Of a DNA stretch of 64,000 nucleotides, positions 27,429 to 35,085 are shown piece after piece. Positions within the stretch are counted from its first letter, which is position 1, and each line of letters begins with the position of its first letter. A program made the translations under genes and the position numbers. Origin of the DNA: Brassicibacter mesophilus (GTDB lineage Bacteria; Bacillota; Clostridia; Tissierellales; Proteiniboraceae); the NCBI RefSeq assembly GCF_050433385.1, contig NZ_JBNPXI010000009.1:1-64000 (forward strand), in the 5' to 3' direction. The notes under the pieces were generated by a model that saw only the letters and a list, made by a program, of their open reading frames with translations, was not told the DNA's origin and ran no database searches.

Positions 27429-27848
27429 TTAATGCTTTGCAATAATGCTCCAGCTAATTAGTGAACCAACCACTTTTCCTAAAGCAATTGATAGTAAAAC
27501 CGGATATATATATCCATACATATTAAACCTTCTTACTAGCACAGGCATAACATTCAGTACTTCTGCTAGAGCTGAAGCCAGCATTCCTATAAATACTCCT
27601 AGTATTAAACCTATAGGAACTAAAATTAAATGATTTATTTTAATGGTTTTATGTAAAAGAGTCATAAATGATGCAAATGACATCGAAATAACTATAACTT
27701 TTTCATATAGTGTTATTTGCTTTGCCGAATCTGTAAGCTGAGCAAGCCTAGGTACAATGTCTAATAGCGTAACAAAGGCTGCTGCTGCTGAACCTACTAT
27801 TACTCCACCTGAAAGAGCTACTGTAGCTAATACAAAGTTTAAAATCAA
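27429..27848 (-). CDS. spoVAB: Stage V sporulation protein AB
   Basis: The 139-residue membrane protein has about four hydrophobic helices and the SpoVAB signature VTLLDIVPRLAQLT. It is part of the SpoVA dipicolinic-acid transport set made in the forespore. The start is a TTG near GGTGGTGAG. Spacing to spoVAA is 23 bp. Confidence 0.92.
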   Translation of the reverse strand: MILNFVLATVALSGGVIVGSAAAAFVTLLDIVPRLAQLTDSAKQITLYEKVIVISMSFASFMTLLHKTIKINHLILVPIGLILGVFIGMLASALAEVLNVMPVLVRRFNMYGYIYPVLLSIALGKVVGSLISWSIIAKH

Positions 27849-27871
27849 CTCACCACCACCAATTTATTATA

Positions 27872-28480
27872 TTAGTTATGTTTCGTATTATCTAATGTAT
27901 ACTCATCTATACTTTTATCATACATGTACATTTCAACCTCTAAAGGACTAGGTTCTTTCTTCCACTTCTTTTTTAATACATGATTGAAAAAAACTGCCAT
28001 TCCAAGTCCAATGCCTATTGAATAAGGAATTTGCAAGATTAATGGCTTATCGTTTTCTTTGCCAGTTACCATGTAATAAATTATCTTTAAAGACTCATCC
28101 ATGTTTACATCTGCATGAAAATTAATGATTGCTAATCCTGCGCCTAAAAATAGTATTAAACAGACAATTGCAACCTTGAGATATTTATATATTTGATTTG
28201 AATTCGATTCATGTTTTATGTCTACAAGTATTTCAGGATTACCCATGATTACCACATCTACATTTGTCATAGAGTTTTGTATTATACTTATAATCATCAA
28301 AACAGGTATGACCTCATTTTTTTGATCAAACCTTACTTTTTTCACCTCTAATTTAAGTACACTATTCTGTACGTTCTCATCTATACAAAATACAGTCCCA
28401 ACATCTTCTATTTTTAATACTTGCCCTGGAGTAGCTGTAATTTTAGGTTCTATTTGCAGAAACAGTTTAACCTTTTCTAT
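27872..28480 (-). CDS. spoVAA: Stage V sporulation protein AA with a non-AUG start
   Basis: SpoVAA is recognised by FHADVNMDESLK, GKENDKPLILQIPYSIGIGL and KKEPSPLEVEMY, with two membrane segments. The shortest ATG/GTG/TTG frame starts at 28345 (GTG) and gives 157 residues, but in-frame codons upstream encode the conserved N-terminal domain (KVKLFLQIEPKITATPGQVL, then the KIEDVGTVF block), as in Bacillus SpoVAA (about 206 residues). The only in-frame codons after a stop (TGA at 28487-28489) are TTT, ATT, ATA. GAGGTG lies seven bases ahead of ATA (28478-28480) and four ahead of ATT. So the start is probably AUA or AUU, giving about 202 residues. The start overlaps the end of the preceding small gene. 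Confidence 0.88.
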   Translation of the reverse strand: MEKVKLFLQIEPKITATPGQVLKIEDVGTVFCIDENVQNSVLKLEVKKVRFDQKNEVIPVLMIISIIQNSMTNVDVVIMGNPEILVDIKHESNSNQIYKYLKVAIVCLILFLGAGLAIINFHADVNMDESLKIIYYMVTGKENDKPLILQIPYSIGIGLGMAVFFNHVLKKKWKKEPSPLEVEMYMYDKSIDEYTLDNTKHN

Positions 28481-28640
28481 AATAAATCACCTCAATACTT
28501 TGATTATAGTCAGCATCAACAAATCTTGCTCTTTTTGGCTCTCCTTTTGTAGAATTGTTGTTTGAATAAAAAAAATATAAAACTATGGATATAGCAACAA
28601 TTATAAATGTAATCAAAGATACTTTGAAATATTTTCTCAT
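28467..28640 (-). CDS. Small membrane protein leading the spoVA operon
   Basis: The protein of about 57 residues has one transmembrane segment (residues about 7-24) and a charged C-terminus. The ATG at 28640 is chosen because TGGAG lies upstream; further starts at 28667 and 28685 exist but the latter overlaps the putative sigma-G promoter. Its stop lies 14 bases inside spoVAA, which suggests coupled translation. No known family was recognised. Confidence 0.6.
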   Translation of the reverse strand: MRKYFKVSLITFIIVAISIVLYFFYSNNNSTKGEPKRARFVDADYNQSIEVIYYRKG

Positions 28641-28672
28641 AATATAATCAACTCCATTTGCTTTCATAGTTT

Positions 28673-28702
28673 TATTATGTGTCATTAATGATTTTTAATT
28701 CA
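28673..28702 (-). promoter_or_regulatory. Candidate sigma-G promoter of the spoVA operon
   Basis: On the minus strand TGAATT (28697-28702) and CATAATA (28673-28679) are spaced by exactly 17 bases. This resembles the sigma-G consensus (TGAATA, 17-18 bp, CATACTA). It lies after the sigF terminator and about 33 bases ahead of the first small gene of the operon, fitting forespore expression as known for spoVA in Bacillus. Confidence 0.6.
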
Positions 28703-28709
28703 AAAAAAT

Positions 28710-28733
28710 AAAGGTATGAATTTTCACACCTTT
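28710..28733 (-). terminator. Terminator of the spoIIA operon
   Basis: AAAGGTATGAA pairs with TTCACACCTTT around a short loop with one mismatch, and on the minus strand is followed by ATTTTTTTG. It overlaps the sigF stop codon and separates sigF from the spoVA promoter. Confidence 0.75.
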
Positions 28734-29491
28734 GTTAGCATTTTTTTCATGCTTTGCAATACTCTTTTTTCTATCCTAGAAACTTGTACCTGAGAAATCC
28801 CAAGCATATTAGCTATTTCGGTTTGGGTTTTATCTTTAAAGTATCTCATAACTATAATCTGCTTGTCTCTAGGTTTTAACTGACTTAGAATTTGCTTTAA
28901 AGTTATTTTATCCAATACTTCAGTATCTTCACTCTCACTAGACATAACTCTGTCAATTAAATGTATAGGTGACCCATCGTTTTGATGTATTACATCATAT
29001 AAATAGTCAGGCTGCTGATTCGAATCTAATGCCATTACAATGTCCTCTTTATCAACTTTTATCTCGTCTGATATTTCTTGGATACTAGGTTCTCTGCCTA
29101 AATTTTTAGACAATCTTTCTTTAGCCATATTTGCTTTAATTGCAGTCTGTTTAAGTGATCTGCTAACCTTGATAATACCGTCGTCTCTTAAAAACCTCTT
29201 AATTTCACCAATTATCATAGGAACTGCGTAAGTTGAAAATTTGACATCATATGATGAATCGAATTTTTGAATTGCTTTTAGCAATCCAATACATCCTAGC
29301 TGGAACAGATCTTCAGTCTCATATCCTCGATTAGCAAATCGCTTTAGAACACTCTTAACTAGTCCTAAATTATGACTAACAAGTATTGATTGCGCATTCT
29401 CATCTCCTTCTTGAGCTTTTCTTATCAATTCCATTGTTTCAGAATGGCTTAATAATTCATAGGATGGCTTATTGGCTGAGCTTGTATTCAT
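28724..29491 (-). CDS. sigF: RNA polymerase sigma-F factor
   Basis: The 255-residue protein is a full SigF, the first forespore-specific sigma factor. Region 2 has NLGLVKSVLKRFANRGYE and LFQLGCIGLLKAIQKF, region 3 follows, and region 4 has QTEIANMLGISQVQVSRIEK. It is held inactive by SpoIIAB until SpoIIAA is dephosphorylated. It ends the spoIIA operon with a 5-base gap after spoIIAB. Confidence 0.97.
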   Translation of the reverse strand: MNTSSANKPSYELLSHSETMELIRKAQEGDENAQSILVSHNLGLVKSVLKRFANRGYETEDLFQLGCIGLLKAIQKFDSSYDVKFSTYAVPMIIGEIKRFLRDDGIIKVSRSLKQTAIKANMAKERLSKNLGREPSIQEISDEIKVDKEDIVMALDSNQQPDYLYDVIHQNDGSPIHLIDRVMSSESEDTEVLDKITLKQILSQLKPRDKQIIVMRYFKDKTQTEIANMLGISQVQVSRIEKRVLQSMKKMLTKV

Positions 29492-29496
29492 ATCAT

Positions 29497-29943
29497 CTAC
29501 TCCTCAATATGTACGCTTTTAAAATCTTTTACCATTCTCACCCTCGTACCTTTACCAACCTCTGAATTCACATCAAGCTCATCCATGAAAGTCTCCATAA
29601 CTGTAAAACCCATACCTGATCTTTCAAGCTCAGGTCTAGATGTATAAAAAGGTTCCATAGCTTTAGATATATCAGATATTCCATTCCCTCTATCAGAAAT
29701 ATTTATCTCAATTTTACTTCCCTCTATTTTACACTCAATAATAACTATGCCTGGTTTATTCTCATAACCGTGGATTATAGCGTTCGTTACAGCCTCAGAT
29801 ACAGCTGTTTTAATATCTGCCAGTTCTTCTATTGTTGGGTCAAGTTGTGAAGCAAAAGCAGCAACTACAACTCTCGCAAATGCTTCATTCTGTGACTTGC
29901 TAGGAATTTCCAGTTTCATACTATTTTCCATCATTATACTCAT
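29497..29943 (-). CDS. spoIIAB: Anti-sigma-F factor and kinase SpoIIAB
   Basis: The 148-residue protein is a GHKL-type Ser kinase that holds SigF and phosphorylates SpoIIAA. The N box is VSEAVTNAIIHGYE (about residue 45), G1 is ISDRGNGI, and the G2 block is ERSGMGFTVMETFMD. The ATG at 29943 is chosen because GAGGAG lies four bases ahead; a TTG at 29955 overlaps the spoIIAA stop. It is the middle gene of the spoIIA operon. Confidence 0.96.
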   Translation of the reverse strand: MSIMMENSMKLEIPSKSQNEAFARVVVAAFASQLDPTIEELADIKTAVSEAVTNAIIHGYENKPGIVIIECKIEGSKIEINISDRGNGISDISKAMEPFYTSRPELERSGMGFTVMETFMDELDVNSEVGKGTRVRMVKDFKSVHIEE

Positions 29944-29951
29944 CACTCTCC

Positions 29952-30287
29952 TCAAATATTATCCGATGCACTTTTAACATCGCTATATATGTCAACAATC
30001 TTTAATATACCAGACATCTTAAGGATTTTCTCTACTCTTGGACTTACATTCGTAATACATAGTTTACCATTATTTTGTGATACTAATTTGAATCTTCCCA
30101 TCAACAATCCAATTCCTGAACTATCCATAAAATTAAGATTGTTTAAATTTAGAATAATGTTCTTATATCTCTTTTCAAAATAAATTTTATCAATCTCCTT
30201 TCTTATTTCTTCTGCAGTATGATGGTCTAATTCACCTTTGAAATATACTATAAGATTTTGGTTTATTGAATCAAAATTGATTTGCAA
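29952..30287 (-). CDS. spoIIAA: Anti-anti-sigma factor SpoIIAA
   Basis: The protein of about 111 residues is a STAS-domain anti-anti-sigma factor. ELDHHTAEEIRKEI and NLNFMDSSGIGLLMGR are the family signatures; the Ser in MDSSG is the site phosphorylated by SpoIIAB. A TTG at 30287, six bases after AGGGGGG, fits the known N-terminus better than the ATG at 30356, which would add 23 non-conserved residues. It is the first gene of the operon. Confidence 0.94.
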   Translation of the reverse strand: MQINFDSINQNLIVYFKGELDHHTAEEIRKEIDKIYFEKRYKNIILNLNNLNFMDSSGIGLLMGRFKLVSQNNGKLCITNVSPRVEKILKMSGILKIVDIYSDVKSASDNI

Positions 30288-30326
30288 TATTATCCCCCCT
30301 AGTTTACCATAACTCTTCTTCTTATA

Positions 30327-30354
30327 ATTCTCCAAGCATATAATATTTCCCTTC
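30327..30354 (-). promoter_or_regulatory. Possible sigma-H promoter of the spoIIA operon
   Basis: On the minus strand AAGGGAAAT (within 30345-30354) is followed 14 bases later by GAATT (GAAT at 30327-30330). This is close to the sigma-H pattern (RnAGGAwwT and GAAT), and spoIIA is transcribed by sigma-H in Bacillus. The -35 match is imperfect. Confidence 0.4.
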
Positions 30355-30405
30355 AATGAAAAATGTCTTGTTTTGTATATTAGTGTAATTTAATATGTCT
30401 AAAAA

Positions 30406-30428
30406 AAGGCCATCTAGTCGATGGCCTT
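30406..30428 (-). terminator. Terminator of the nhaC-type gene
   Basis: AAGGCCAT-CTAGTCG-ATGGCCTT is an 8-bp perfect stem, followed on the minus strand by TTTTTAGAC. Confidence 0.85.
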
Positions 30429-30440
30429 CTTACTATGATT

Positions 30441-32156
30441 TTATTGATTTGTAGATTCTTGTTCTGCTAACAAATCACTTTCCTTAACACTCTTACCAAA
30501 GAAATGAACTATAAAGTAAATCAATACAACTCCTACTAGTAATGCAATCAATGGGCTTAGTTCTAGTATTCCAACTATAAAGTAGCCTAATATTGCTAAT
30601 CCTGCACCAGTAAGTGCATAAGGAGCTTGAGTTTTAACATGATCAATATGGTCTGAAGCAGAAGCCATTGACGACATAATAGTTGTATCTGATATCGGAG
30701 AACAATGATCTCCAAAAATTGAACCAGATAAAACTGAACTTAGTGTCGCAATAATTAGTGATGCATCTGCTCCACTATTTACGACAAAACTATTAGCAAG
30801 AGGAACAGCTAAAGGAACTACTATTGCCATTGTTCCCCATGAAGTCCCAGTTGCAAATGCTACAAGACAAGATATTAGAAAAACAATTATCGGCAGTACC
30901 CCGCCTGGGATGCTATCTGACACTACACCTACTAAAAAATCAGCTGTGCCAACTGCTTCTGTTATACTGCCTAAAGACCATGCTAGCACTAGTATTATAC
31001 AGGTAATCACTAGAGATTTTGCACCTTCTATCCATGAATCAAATGCTTCACCAAGAGTTAATATTTTTTGAGATATTGCCATAATAATCGCAACTATACT
31101 AGCAGTAACTGCCCCCCATATTAAAACAACGCTGGCATCAGCATATCCAAAGCTTTCTCTTATGCCTTCCCATGTGTAAAATTTTATATCTAATCCGTCT
31201 GCTATTGCTGCAAGGTAACCATTGTACCAGAGGCCTGCAAAAGATACTATAACCAGTGTTAATATTGGAACTATTGCATTTGATGATTTCAGTTTAATTC
31301 CTTCTCTAAGTTCCATCTTCGATATTTCATCGCTAGCCATAGGCTTTGCATCATCACCTATTACCTTTCCTGTAAGCCTAGCACGTTTTTCTGCATGGTA
31401 CATAGGACCAAAATCCTTCATCTTCAGAGTTAGCATTAGAACTAATACTAATGCAAAAATATTATAAAAAGTATACGGTATGGATCTTAAGAATACACCG
31501 TAGATATTCTCATTTAGTCCAATGCTTTCATATGCAGTTTTAATAAGTCCAATTTCATATCCTACCCAAGTTGATACTAATGCCATACCAACTACTGGCG
31601 CTGCAGTGGAGTCTACTATATACGCTAATTTTTCTCGAGATACTTTCAATTTGTCTGTTAAAGGTCTCATAGTTGGACCAACTATCAAAGTGTTTGCATA
31701 ATCATCAAAAAATACTAATACTCCTAATACCCAAGTAGCTACTTGTGCTCCCACTGGTGTCTTTGCCTTCTTTGCTAAGGCTTCAGCTATTGCCTTAGTG
31801 CCACCCATTTTCCCTACAACACCAACCATACCTCCTATAGTTAGTGTAAACATCAGTATAGCCCCATTCCATGAGTCAGCAATTGACCCTAGCATAAATC
31901 TGTCTAGTGTTCTTAAAAATGCATGAAAAGGATTTCCGCCGTATAATATTAATGCCCCTACAAATATTCCTAAAAACAATGATAACAATACCTGTTTCGT
32001 TAAAAATGCCAATAAAATTGCGAGAATAGGAGGTAATAATGATAATACGCCATAATTGGTTCTCTCTCCTTCTGGAGACTGCACAAATACAGTAATAGAT
32101 AATACTGATATAAGCACAACAATTAAGAAAATGCTTAACACTCTCTTTTTATTCAT
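30441..32156 (-). CDS. NhaC family Na+/H+ antiporter
   Basis: The 571-residue integral membrane protein has an N-terminal hydrophobic segment and about eleven further helices. Family blocks include FFDDYANTLIVGPTMRPL with its conserved Asp pair, DSTAAPVVGMALVSTW and the late block GSIFGDHCSPISDTTIMSS. NhaC family members exchange sodium for protons, but related members move amino acids or organic acids, so the substrate is uncertain. It is a single gene with its own terminator. Confidence 0.9.
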   Translation of the reverse strand: MNKKRVLSIFLIVVLISVLSITVFVQSPEGERTNYGVLSLLPPILAILLAFLTKQVLLSLFLGIFVGALILYGGNPFHAFLRTLDRFMLGSIADSWNGAILMFTLTIGGMVGVVGKMGGTKAIAEALAKKAKTPVGAQVATWVLGVLVFFDDYANTLIVGPTMRPLTDKLKVSREKLAYIVDSTAAPVVGMALVSTWVGYEIGLIKTAYESIGLNENIYGVFLRSIPYTFYNIFALVLVLMLTLKMKDFGPMYHAEKRARLTGKVIGDDAKPMASDEISKMELREGIKLKSSNAIVPILTLVIVSFAGLWYNGYLAAIADGLDIKFYTWEGIRESFGYADASVVLIWGAVTASIVAIIMAISQKILTLGEAFDSWIEGAKSLVITCIILVLAWSLGSITEAVGTADFLVGVVSDSIPGGVLPIIVFLISCLVAFATGTSWGTMAIVVPLAVPLANSFVVNSGADASLIIATLSSVLSGSIFGDHCSPISDTTIMSSMASASDHIDHVKTQAPYALTGAGLAILGYFIVGILELSPLIALLVGVVLIYFIVHFFGKSVKESDLLAEQESTNQ

Positions 32157-32500
32157 TAAATACTATTCTCCTTTCCTATTTAATTTATTTCTACCCTCCT
32201 TTGTTAATTTTTTGTAACATATATATTCATACTTATTCAACATTTTTATAAAAATTCCTTCTTATACTTTTTTTCCCATGGCAATTTTTTTACAACAAAA
32301 AACTACAAAATTGTACAAAAATTGTTTTCTTGTAGGTAAGTAGTTTTTTCTGTTTTCTGTAAAAATTCAAAGAAACCTCTAAAAAAATGAAGTGCACCTA
32401 AAATATCAGATTAATATCTAACATTTGGAGTGCACTCCAGAGAACTTGCTTAATATATTTTGCCTAATTTTTATGGTCAGTTCAAAACTAGGCTCTCTTT
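32157..32500. other. Intergenic region with a small palindrome
   Basis: There is no gene in this gap of about 340 bp. It holds GGAGTGCACTCC (32428-32439), a perfect 12-bp palindrome, and the pair AGTGCAC (32391) / GTGCACT (32430). The word GGAGTGCACT recurs beside the hairpin at 4652-4703. The rest is AT-rich promoter-type sequence for the flanking genes. Confidence 0.55.
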
Positions 32501-33355
32501 TTAAATACTATTTATTTTTTTACATGCTATAATTACATGATTTAAAAGTATTGAAGTAGTAACACTGCCTACTCCACCTGGTACAGGCGTAATAGCTTTT
32601 ACTTTTTCAGCCACATTATCGTAATCAACATCTCCGCATATACCCCCATCACCAGAATCATTGATACCCACGTCTATAACAATGCTATCATTACTAAAAT
32701 ATTCTTTTCCAAACATTCTCGCTCTACCTACAGCCGCTACGACAATATCAGCCTTTGATGTAACACCAGGCAAGTCTCTTGTTCTTGAATGACAAACTGT
32801 GACAGTTGATTTAGTACCTAATAACATCATACTTAAAGGTCTTCCTACTACCATACTTCTGTTTACGACAGCAACATTTGCTCCTTCAAGAGTAACTTTA
32901 TAGTATTTTAATATCTCTATTACTGCTTTAGGTGTACAGGGTACAAAGCCATCCATATTTCCTTCAAAGACCTTTTCAAGATTGATTGGATTCATACAAT
33001 CCACATCTTTGCGCGGATCTATTAAGTTTTTAATAACTTCATTATCTATATGATTGGGTAATGGGCGAAATATAAGCATACCATGGATACTGTTATCATT
33101 ATTTACATTTTTAATCAATTCAACGAATTGCTCCATAGGTGTATCTACCTCTACCTCAAAAACTCTACTTTCAATACCAACAGAACTGCAATTTTTAATA
33201 ATACTGTTTTCATAAGCAATATCATCAGGTCTATTTCCCATTCGTATAATTGCCAATGTTGGTACGAGCTCCTTCTGTTTTAAATATGCTACTTCTTCCT
33301 TTATTTTTTCTTTGATTGATTTCGCTACTAGGCTTCCTTTTAATATCTCTGTCAT
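32501..33355 (-). CDS. folD: FolD-type methylene-tetrahydrofolate dehydrogenase, variant active site
   Basis: The 284-residue protein is a FolD homologue that interconverts methylene-, methenyl- and formyl-tetrahydrofolate. NADP-binding VVNRSMVVGRPLSMML, the block KDVDCMNPIN and the end TPVPGGVGSVTTS are clear. Two cyclohydrolase positions differ from E. coli-type enzymes: the Tyr-x3-Lys motif reads YENSI-IK, with Ile at the expected Lys and a Lys two places on, and the VQLPLP motif reads IFRPLP. This form is recalled from other Firmicutes. AAGGAAGG precedes the ATG. Confidence 0.93.
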   Translation of the reverse strand: MTEILKGSLVAKSIKEKIKEEVAYLKQKELVPTLAIIRMGNRPDDIAYENSIIKNCSSVGIESRVFEVEVDTPMEQFVELIKNVNNDNSIHGMLIFRPLPNHIDNEVIKNLIDPRKDVDCMNPINLEKVFEGNMDGFVPCTPKAVIEILKYYKVTLEGANVAVVNRSMVVGRPLSMMLLGTKSTVTVCHSRTRDLPGVTSKADIVVAAVGRARMFGKEYFSNDSIVIDVGINDSGDGGICGDVDYDNVAEKVKAITPVPGGVGSVTTSILLNHVIIACKKINSI

Positions 33356-33581
33356 TCCATATACCTTCCTTTCATATGTACTTGTAATATTATACCCTTA
33401 AACGAGTTAATGATTAACATAGTCCTCAGTCATTACTATCTTATAATTGTACATATATATATTAGCATACCCTAACTAGTAAATTCAAATAATTTTCTGA
33501 TTATTCCGTACATTGTATACAAAGTGTATCACGTTATTTTTCCAAGTCTAGCATTGTATAAAACACCCACCAAAAAAACAA

Positions 33582-33608
33582 AAACACCAATCATAAAGAC
33601 TAGTGTTT
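33582..33608 (-). terminator. Hairpin and T tract after the rnpB remnant
   Basis: On the minus strand AAACACTA and TTGGTGTTT pair around a 10-base loop and are followed by TTG and seven T. It is placed as an RNA-gene terminator just downstream of the RNase P-like 3' end. Confidence 0.6.
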
Positions 33609-33622
33609 CAAATTATTTTAAT

Positions 33623-33660
33623 AATATATGCGACTAAATCTATAAGCCGAGTTCTGTATA
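33623..33660 (-). ncRNA. rnpB: 3' end fragment of an RNase P RNA gene, probable att site
   Basis: On the minus strand the sequence reads ACAGAACTCGGCTTATAG followed by ATTTAGTCGCATAT. The first part matches the conserved 3' end of bacterial RNase P RNA (ACAGAAxxCGGCUUAxAG). The conserved 5' landmark GAGGAAAGUCC was not found anywhere in the next few hundred bases upstream, nor a partner for the terminal helix. It is therefore only the 3' end, cut off from its gene. An adjacent integrase suggests this is an attachment-site remnant. The word GAGTTCTGTAT is repeated at 33649 and 33665. Confidence 0.65.
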
Positions 33661-33855
33661 TACTGAGTTCTGTATCCCTTCGAGTCTTGAAACCATTGAA
33701 AACTAGCCATCTTGAAACCCTCTATTTTAGGTTATCACTTTTAGGTTTTTTCATACCCGACAATAAGTCAAAACAGTATGCACATAACCGAAGTAGAACT
33801 TAAAATAGACTGCTTCAATTTCATTTTATATTTTACTCTTATTATCTTTAATACT

Positions 33856-33869
33856 GTTCTCCTGAGAAC
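33856..33869. repeat. 14-bp palindromic site 1 upstream of the integrase
   Basis: GTTCTCCTGAGAAC is the first of three copies of GTTCTnnTGAGAAC around the integrase gene. It is a 6+6 palindrome with a 2-base centre, spaced 23 bp from the second copy. Confidence 0.7.
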
Positions 33870-33892
33870 TCTATAGGATCTTTTTCTTAAAT

Positions 33893-33906
33893 GTTCTTAT
33901 GAGAAC
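33893..33906. repeat. 14-bp palindromic site 2 upstream of the integrase
   Basis: GTTCTTATGAGAAC is the second copy, about 90 bp ahead of the integrase start. The pair could be operator sites for a regulator or arm sites for the recombinase. Confidence 0.7.
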
Positions 33907-33996
33907 ACCAATAAGTTTAATTTTTATAAGATCTAAAATGTCAACATCTGAACATTAAGGGTTAATGGATGGCTATATACTCAGGAGGGATTTTAT

Positions 33997-34902
33997 ATGG
34001 ATATTCATTATTGTTTTAGAGAATTTTTAGATTATATGGCATCAGAAAAAAATGCATCAAAATTAACTTTAGGTAGTTATGAAACTGATTTCAATGTTTT
34101 TACTAATTTTTTATCTATAGGTGGTATTGAACCTAGGCTCTGTGCAATGACTACACAAGTATTAAGAAGGTATGTATCTTACTTAAAACTCCATAAAGGT
34201 TATAAAACCAATACTGTTAGACGAAAAATACATTCCATTTCTTCTTTCTTTAAATATCTACTTGAGACCGAATACATAGAGAAAAATCCTATGTTACCTA
34301 TTCATGCTCCTAAAGAAGAGAAACATCTACCTATTTACCTTAAAGAACACGAGCTTAAAAGACTATTAGAAACTCCTGAAAAGTATGCTCGTTTTCCTGA
34401 ACATAGATTAAGAGATAAGGTAATGATTGAACTATTAGTTTTTACTGGTGCTAGAAGATCAGAAGTTTTAAGTATGGATTTTGATGATATTGATTTTGGT
34501 AAAAAAACCATTACTATAAAAAAAGGAAAAGGAAATAAGCAAAGAGTAGTTCCTTTGATCGAACCATTAGCTAGTGATTTATGGGAGTATCTACAAGAGA
34601 GATTGCCACTAAGTAATAAAGCTATTCTAGTAAGTGACTTAGGTAGTAGAATGAGTGTAAGTAATTTTCAAACTTTATTTAGAAGGTATCTTGATAAGTC
34701 AGGATTAGGCAAAAAAGGCTACACAATTCATAAAGTAAGACATAGCTATGCTTCTCTACTTCATCAGCAAGGGGTTGATATAATTTCTATAAAGGAACTA
34801 TTGGGGCATGAAGATTTAAATTCTACAAAAATATATACACATACCACTGTTAATCACCTTCGAAAACAAGTTGAGAAATTCCCATTAAGCATTGGTAATT
34901 AA
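33997..34902 (+). CDS. Tyrosine recombinase (XerC/XerD type integrase)
   Basis: The 301-residue protein has an intact N-terminal SAM-like DNA-binding domain (residues 1-90) and a full catalytic domain. The active residues are visible: Arg in TGARRSEVLSM (about residue 151), Lys in the beta-hairpin KGKGNKQR, HKVRHSYASLLH with the His-x-x-Arg pair, LGHEDLNSTKIY with His and the final Tyr. It cuts and rejoins specific DNA sites. The RNase P RNA fragment lies just upstream, so it is the best candidate for the enzyme that inserted the island. AGGAGGG precedes the ATG. Confidence 0.93.
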   Translation: MDIHYCFREFLDYMASEKNASKLTLGSYETDFNVFTNFLSIGGIEPRLCAMTTQVLRRYVSYLKLHKGYKTNTVRRKIHSISSFFKYLLETEYIEKNPMLPIHAPKEEKHLPIYLKEHELKRLLETPEKYARFPEHRLRDKVMIELLVFTGARRSEVLSMDFDDIDFGKKTITIKKGKGNKQRVVPLIEPLASDLWEYLQERLPLSNKAILVSDLGSRMSVSNFQTLFRRYLDKSGLGKKGYTIHKVRHSYASLLHQQGVDIISIKELLGHEDLNSTKIYTHTTVNHLRKQVEKFPLSIGN

Positions 34903-34929
34903 GAAGAGATTTTATTCTCTTCTTTTTTT
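34901..34929 (+). terminator. Integrase terminator
   Basis: AAGAAGAGA and TCTCTTCTT form a 9-bp stem followed by five further T. It overlaps the integrase stop codon. Confidence 0.8.
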
Positions 34930-34947
34930 ATTGGTATATCTAATAAT

Positions 34948-34961
34948 GTTCTGTTGAGAAC
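34948..34961. repeat. 14-bp palindromic site 3 downstream of the integrase
   Basis: GTTCTGTTGAGAAC is the third copy of the GTTCTnnTGAGAAC motif, placed between the integrase terminator and the polymerase promoter. Confidence 0.7.
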
Positions 34962-35024
34962 CATATTGAATTAATTAAATATAGTTTTTAACATGCATTA
35001 TAACAGATATTTTAACATATTATA

Positions 35025-35053
35025 TTTACATAGGAACGTGTGTTCGATATAAT
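35025..35053 (+). promoter_or_regulatory. SOS-controlled promoter with an embedded LexA box
   Basis: TTTACA (35025-35030) and TATAAT (35048-35053) are spaced by 17 bp. Inside the spacer lies GGAACGTGTGTTCG (35033-35046), which fits the Bacillus-type LexA consensus CGAACRNRYGTTCG with one base different. LexA bound here would directly block RNA polymerase, and DNA damage would release it. Confidence 0.8.
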
Positions 35054-35085
35054 AATAATACATTATTTTATTGGAGGAATTTAGT

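Noticed and set aside
32501..33355. FolD as a pseudogene because of changed residues
   Set aside because: The frame is intact, has a good ribosome site, and the variant pattern is one I recall from other Firmicutes.
33603..33803. Plus-strand 66-codon frame
   Set aside because: It runs over the RNase P RNA fragment on the other strand and lacks a ribosome site.
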